A stretch of DNA of 64,000 nucleotides from DATAGF01 sp963819845 (GTDB lineage Bacteria; Actinomycetota; Thermoleophilia; Miltoncostaeales; Miltoncostaeaceae). Below are positions 61,678 to 64,000 of the stretch, piece by piece. The notes under the pieces were generated by a model. That model searched no databases. It had not been told where the DNA came from and saw only the letters and a list, made by a program, of their open reading frames with translations. The DNA is taken from NCBI GenBank assembly GCA_963819845.1, contig CAWFXQ010000008.1:744001-808000 (forward strand), read 5' to 3'. Each line of letters begins with the position of its first letter. The stretch's first letter is position 1. The position numbers were made by a program, and so were the translations under genes.

Positions 61678-63920
61678 TCGCCCGCCTGTCGTCCGCGACC
61701 GTCCTCGGCGCCGGCACGATGGGCGCGCAGATCGCCTGCCTGCTGGCGGGCGCCGGCGCGCGGGTGCGGCTGCTCGACCTCGACGCCGACACGGCCCGCT
61801 CCGGCCTCGGGCGGGCGCTGAAGCTGCGGCCCTCGCCGGTCTACCGGGCGGCCGACGCCGCCGCCGTCGCGACCGGCGGCTTCGACGAGCTGGCCGACGC
61901 GGCGCGGGAGTCGGACTGGGTCATCGAGGTGGTCGTCGAGCGGCTGGAGCCCAAGCGCGACCTGCTCGACCGCCTGGAGGAGGCCCTGGCCGGCCGCGCG
62001 GCCGGCGAGTGGCCCCTGGTGTCCACCAACACCAGCGGCATCCCCATCGCCTCGCTCGCCGAGGGGCGTTCCGACGCCTTCCGCGCCGCCTTCATGGGCA
62101 CCCACTTCTTCAACCCGCCCCGCTACGCGCGTCTGCTGGAGCTGATCCCGCTCGCCTCGACCGACCCGGCCCGGGTGGCCTGGGTCGAGGACTACGGGTC
62201 GCGCCTGCTGGGCAAGGGGACGGTGATCGCCAAGGACCGGCCCGCCTTCATCGCCAACCGCCTCGGCGTCCACGGCCTCATGACCGCCCTGTCGCTCGCG
62301 CAGGAGCTCGGCCTGGGCGTCGACGAGGTCGACGCTCTGACCGGCCCGCTGATCGGCCGGCCGCGCAGCGCCACCTTCCGCACGCTCGACCTCGTGGGCC
62401 TCGACGTCGCCGCCCACGTCGCCGACAACTGCCACGCCGACCTGCCCGACGACCCCCGCCGCGACGACTTCGTCGTGCCGCCGGTCATGCGCGGCCTCAT
62501 CGAGGCCGGGGCGCTGGGCGAGAAGGCCGGGGCCGGGTTCTTCCGCCGCGAGGGCGGCGAGATCCTCGCCTTCGACCTCGAGACCGGCGACTACCGGCCC
62601 CGCCGCTCGCTCGCCTCGGGAGCGGTCGAGCTGGCCCGCGGCGAGGCCGACCTCGGCGCCCGCCTCGCGCTGCTCACGTCGGCCGACGACCGCGCCGGCG
62701 AGTTCATGCGCCGCCTGATCGGCTCGGGCCTGGAGTACGCGGCCCAGGTGGGGCCCGAGATCGCCGACTCGGCGGCGGCGGTCGACCGCGCGATGCGCTG
62801 GGGCTTCGGCTGGGAGCTCGGCCCCTACCAGACCGCCGAGGCCCTGCGCGCCGCCGGCCGCGACGCCCCGGCCGTCCCGTTCGCCGACGCGGGCGCCGCC
62901 GAGCCCGCCCGCCCGGGCTCGCTCGACGTCGCCGCGCTGCGGACGCCGGGCCACGGCGACCTGCCGGGCAACGCGGCCGCGACCCTGGTGGGGCTGCCCG
63001 ACGGCATCCTGGCCCTGGAGCTGCACGCCAAGCTCAACCTGATCGGCGAGGACACCCTCGCGATGATCGAGCGCGCGATCGCCGTCGCGGGCGAGCGCTA
63101 CGACGGCCTGGTCATCGGCACCTCGGCCCCCGACCTGTCGGCCGGCGCGAACCTGGCGCTGATGCTGATGGAGGCCGAGGAGGGCGAGTGGGACGAGCTG
63201 GGGCGGATCGTGCGCCGCTTCCAGGGCGCGATGCGGGCGATCCGCTACAGCCCGGTGCCGGTGGTCGTCGCGCCGCGCGGCCGGGTGCTCGGCGGCGGCG
63301 CGGAGTTCTGCCTCGCGGCCGCCCGGCGGCAGCCGCTGGCGGAGACCTACATCGGCCTCGTGGAGACCGGCGTGGGCCTGATCCCGGCCGGCGCCGGCAC
63401 CACCGCGCTCGCGCGCATGGCCGCCGAGCGCGCCGCCGACCTGCCCAACGACCACTTCTCGACCTTCCGCACCGCGCTCGAGAACACCGCGATGGCGAAG
63501 GTCTCCACCTCCGCCGCCGAGGCGTTCGACCTCGGGCTGCTGCAGCCCGGCGACCTGGTCACCGCCGACCCGGACCGCCTGTGGGCCGACGCCGCGCGCC
63601 AGGCCCGGACCCTCGCCGAGGCCGGCTGGCGGCCCCCGGCCGAGCGGCCGATCCCGGTGCTGGGGCGCCGCGGCGTCGCGGTGGCCGACTCGATGACCTA
63701 CAACCAGGTCGCCGGGCACCAGATGAGCGAGCACGACCGCACCGTGGTGATGGAGCTGGCGCGGGTGATGGCCGGGGGCGACGTCGCCGAGGGCACCGAG
63801 GTGTCCGAGGGCCACCTCCTCGACCTCGAGCGCGAGGCGTTCCTGCGCCTGCTCGGCCGGCCGCTGACCCGCGACCGCATCCGCCACACCCTCAAGACCG
63901 GCAAGCCCCTCCGAAACTGA
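61674..63920 (+). CDS. 3-hydroxyacyl-CoA dehydrogenase/enoyl-CoA hydratase (FadB/FadN type)
   Basis: 748 aa. NAD-binding start SATVLGAGTMGAQIACLLAG, then WPLVSTNTSGIPIASLAEG, FMGTHFFNPPRYARLLELIP and KDRPAFIANRLGVHGLMTAL (catalytic His and Glu of the dehydrogenase in the FMGTHFFNP block). The second half is crotonase-like: LHAKLNLIGEDTLAMIERAI, RVLGGGAEFCLAAARRQPLA, YIGLVETGVGLIPAGAGTTA. This dehydrogenase-first order matches Bacillus FadN, not E. coli FadB. It performs hydration and oxidation in beta-oxidation and should work with the thiolase that follows. Confidence 0.9.
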   Translation: MIARLSSATVLGAGTMGAQIACLLAGAGARVRLLDLDADTARSGLGRALKLRPSPVYRAADAAAVATGGFDELADAARESDWVIEVVVERLEPKRDLLDRLEEALAGRAAGEWPLVSTNTSGIPIASLAEGRSDAFRAAFMGTHFFNPPRYARLLELIPLASTDPARVAWVEDYGSRLLGKGTVIAKDRPAFIANRLGVHGLMTALSLAQELGLGVDEVDALTGPLIGRPRSATFRTLDLVGLDVAAHVADNCHADLPDDPRRDDFVVPPVMRGLIEAGALGEKAGAGFFRREGGEILAFDLETGDYRPRRSLASGAVELARGEADLGARLALLTSADDRAGEFMRRLIGSGLEYAAQVGPEIADSAAAVDRAMRWGFGWELGPYQTAEALRAAGRDAPAVPFADAGAAEPARPGSLDVAALRTPGHGDLPGNAAATLVGLPDGILALELHAKLNLIGEDTLAMIERAIAVAGERYDGLVIGTSAPDLSAGANLALMLMEAEEGEWDELGRIVRRFQGAMRAIRYSPVPVVVAPRGRVLGGGAEFCLAAARRQPLAETYIGLVETGVGLIPAGAGTTALARMAAERAADLPNDHFSTFRTALENTAMAKVSTSAAEAFDLGLLQPGDLVTADPDRLWADAARQARTLAEAGWRPPAERPIPVLGRRGVAVADSMTYNQVAGHQMSEHDRTVVMELARVMAGGDVAEGTEVSEGHLLDLEREAFLRLLGRPLTRDRIRHTLKTGKPLRN

Positions 63921-63932
63921 CTGGAGCGACGA

Positions 63933-64000
63933 TGCGAGACGCCGTCATCGTGAGCGCCGCGCGCACCGCCGTGGGGAAGGCCCCCCGCGGCGAGCTGTCC
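63933..64000 (+). CDS. Acetyl-CoA C-acyltransferase (thiolase), N-terminal fragment
   Basis: TGGAGCG precedes the ATG at 63933. RDAVIVSAARTAVGKAPRGE is the conserved thiolase N-terminus. The gene runs off the right edge. With the hydratase/dehydrogenase it makes a fadN-fadA type beta-oxidation operon under the TetR regulator. Confidence 0.88.

Noticed and set aside
61053..63887. 944-codon open frame opposite the FadN-type gene
   Set aside because: Antisense shadow; it contains no motif, and the plus-strand gene has full family signatures.
1..64000. CRISPR array, prophage or biosynthetic gene cluster
   Set aside because: No regularly spaced repeats, no phage structural or integrase genes, and no PKS/NRPS/terpene genes are visible.

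Overview
The window looks like chromosomal DNA from a very high-GC actinobacterium. GTG starts are frequent, 4-base GTGA or ATGA stop/start overlaps recur, and GC at third codon positions is extreme. The gene mix (LuxR-type regulators with large ATPase domains, an ECF sigma factor with a SnoaL tail, MMPL transporters, F420-type oxidase folds, many one-component regulators) fits the Thermoleophilia/Solirubrobacterales better than Streptomyces or mycobacteria. That placement is inference from style and content, not from a marker gene. No phage, plasmid or CRISPR locus is visible. One truncated IS481-type element is present.

Layout. 1-7.2 kb: housekeeping and small enzymes (ZIP transporter tail, FAD-linked oxidase, glycosidase, TadA, MOSC, cupin, a VapBC-like pair, LOG protein, nitroreductase). 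7.2-12.9 kb: a B12-binding MerR regulator with all hallmarks of the CarH/LitR photoreceptors, then a branched-chain amino acid type ABC importer (livHMGF plus a convergent binding protein). 13-18.2 kb: AzlCD exporter with an XRE-cupin regulator, PhzF, and a MocR regulator with an array of ATTGG repeats upstream. 18.2-25 kb: a remnant of sthA, secreted proteins, an M28 peptidase, PRC-barrel protein, NDH-2 and SthA. 25-31.6 kb: a sigma-70 factor, a large LuxR-type regulator broken by many frameshifts, an MMPL transporter and a small CxxC protein. Three copies of one oriented 22-bp element precede the sigma, MMPL and CxxC genes. 31.6-36.6 kb: the IS remnant, a membrane protein divergent from a two-component system, and two related secreted proteins sharing an upstream motif.

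36.6-45.5 kb: SDR, ECF sigma, CBS protein, hydrolase, a DUF4062-STAND ATPase, and an overlapping MOSC/ECF sigma/anti-sigma operon, then a dehalogenase-like hydrolase. 45.7-54.9 kb: YbdK-type ligase, tRNA-Arg, animal-type haem peroxidase, Usp, methyltransferases, MarR/cupin pair, two divergent tRNA-Ser genes and a DUF899 protein. 55-64 kb: an intact MMPL transporter, small proteins, a methyltransferase, a PPOX-type protein, AraC with VOC, and a fatty acid module (TetR, FadB/FadN-type enzyme, thiolase).

More than a dozen genes are split by single-base shifts, most behaving as one extra base and several at homopolymer runs. This pattern suggests uncorrected sequence errors for many of them, so 'frameshifted' is used below rather than 'dead'. 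The LuxR gene is the exception: its frameshift density is far higher than elsewhere.
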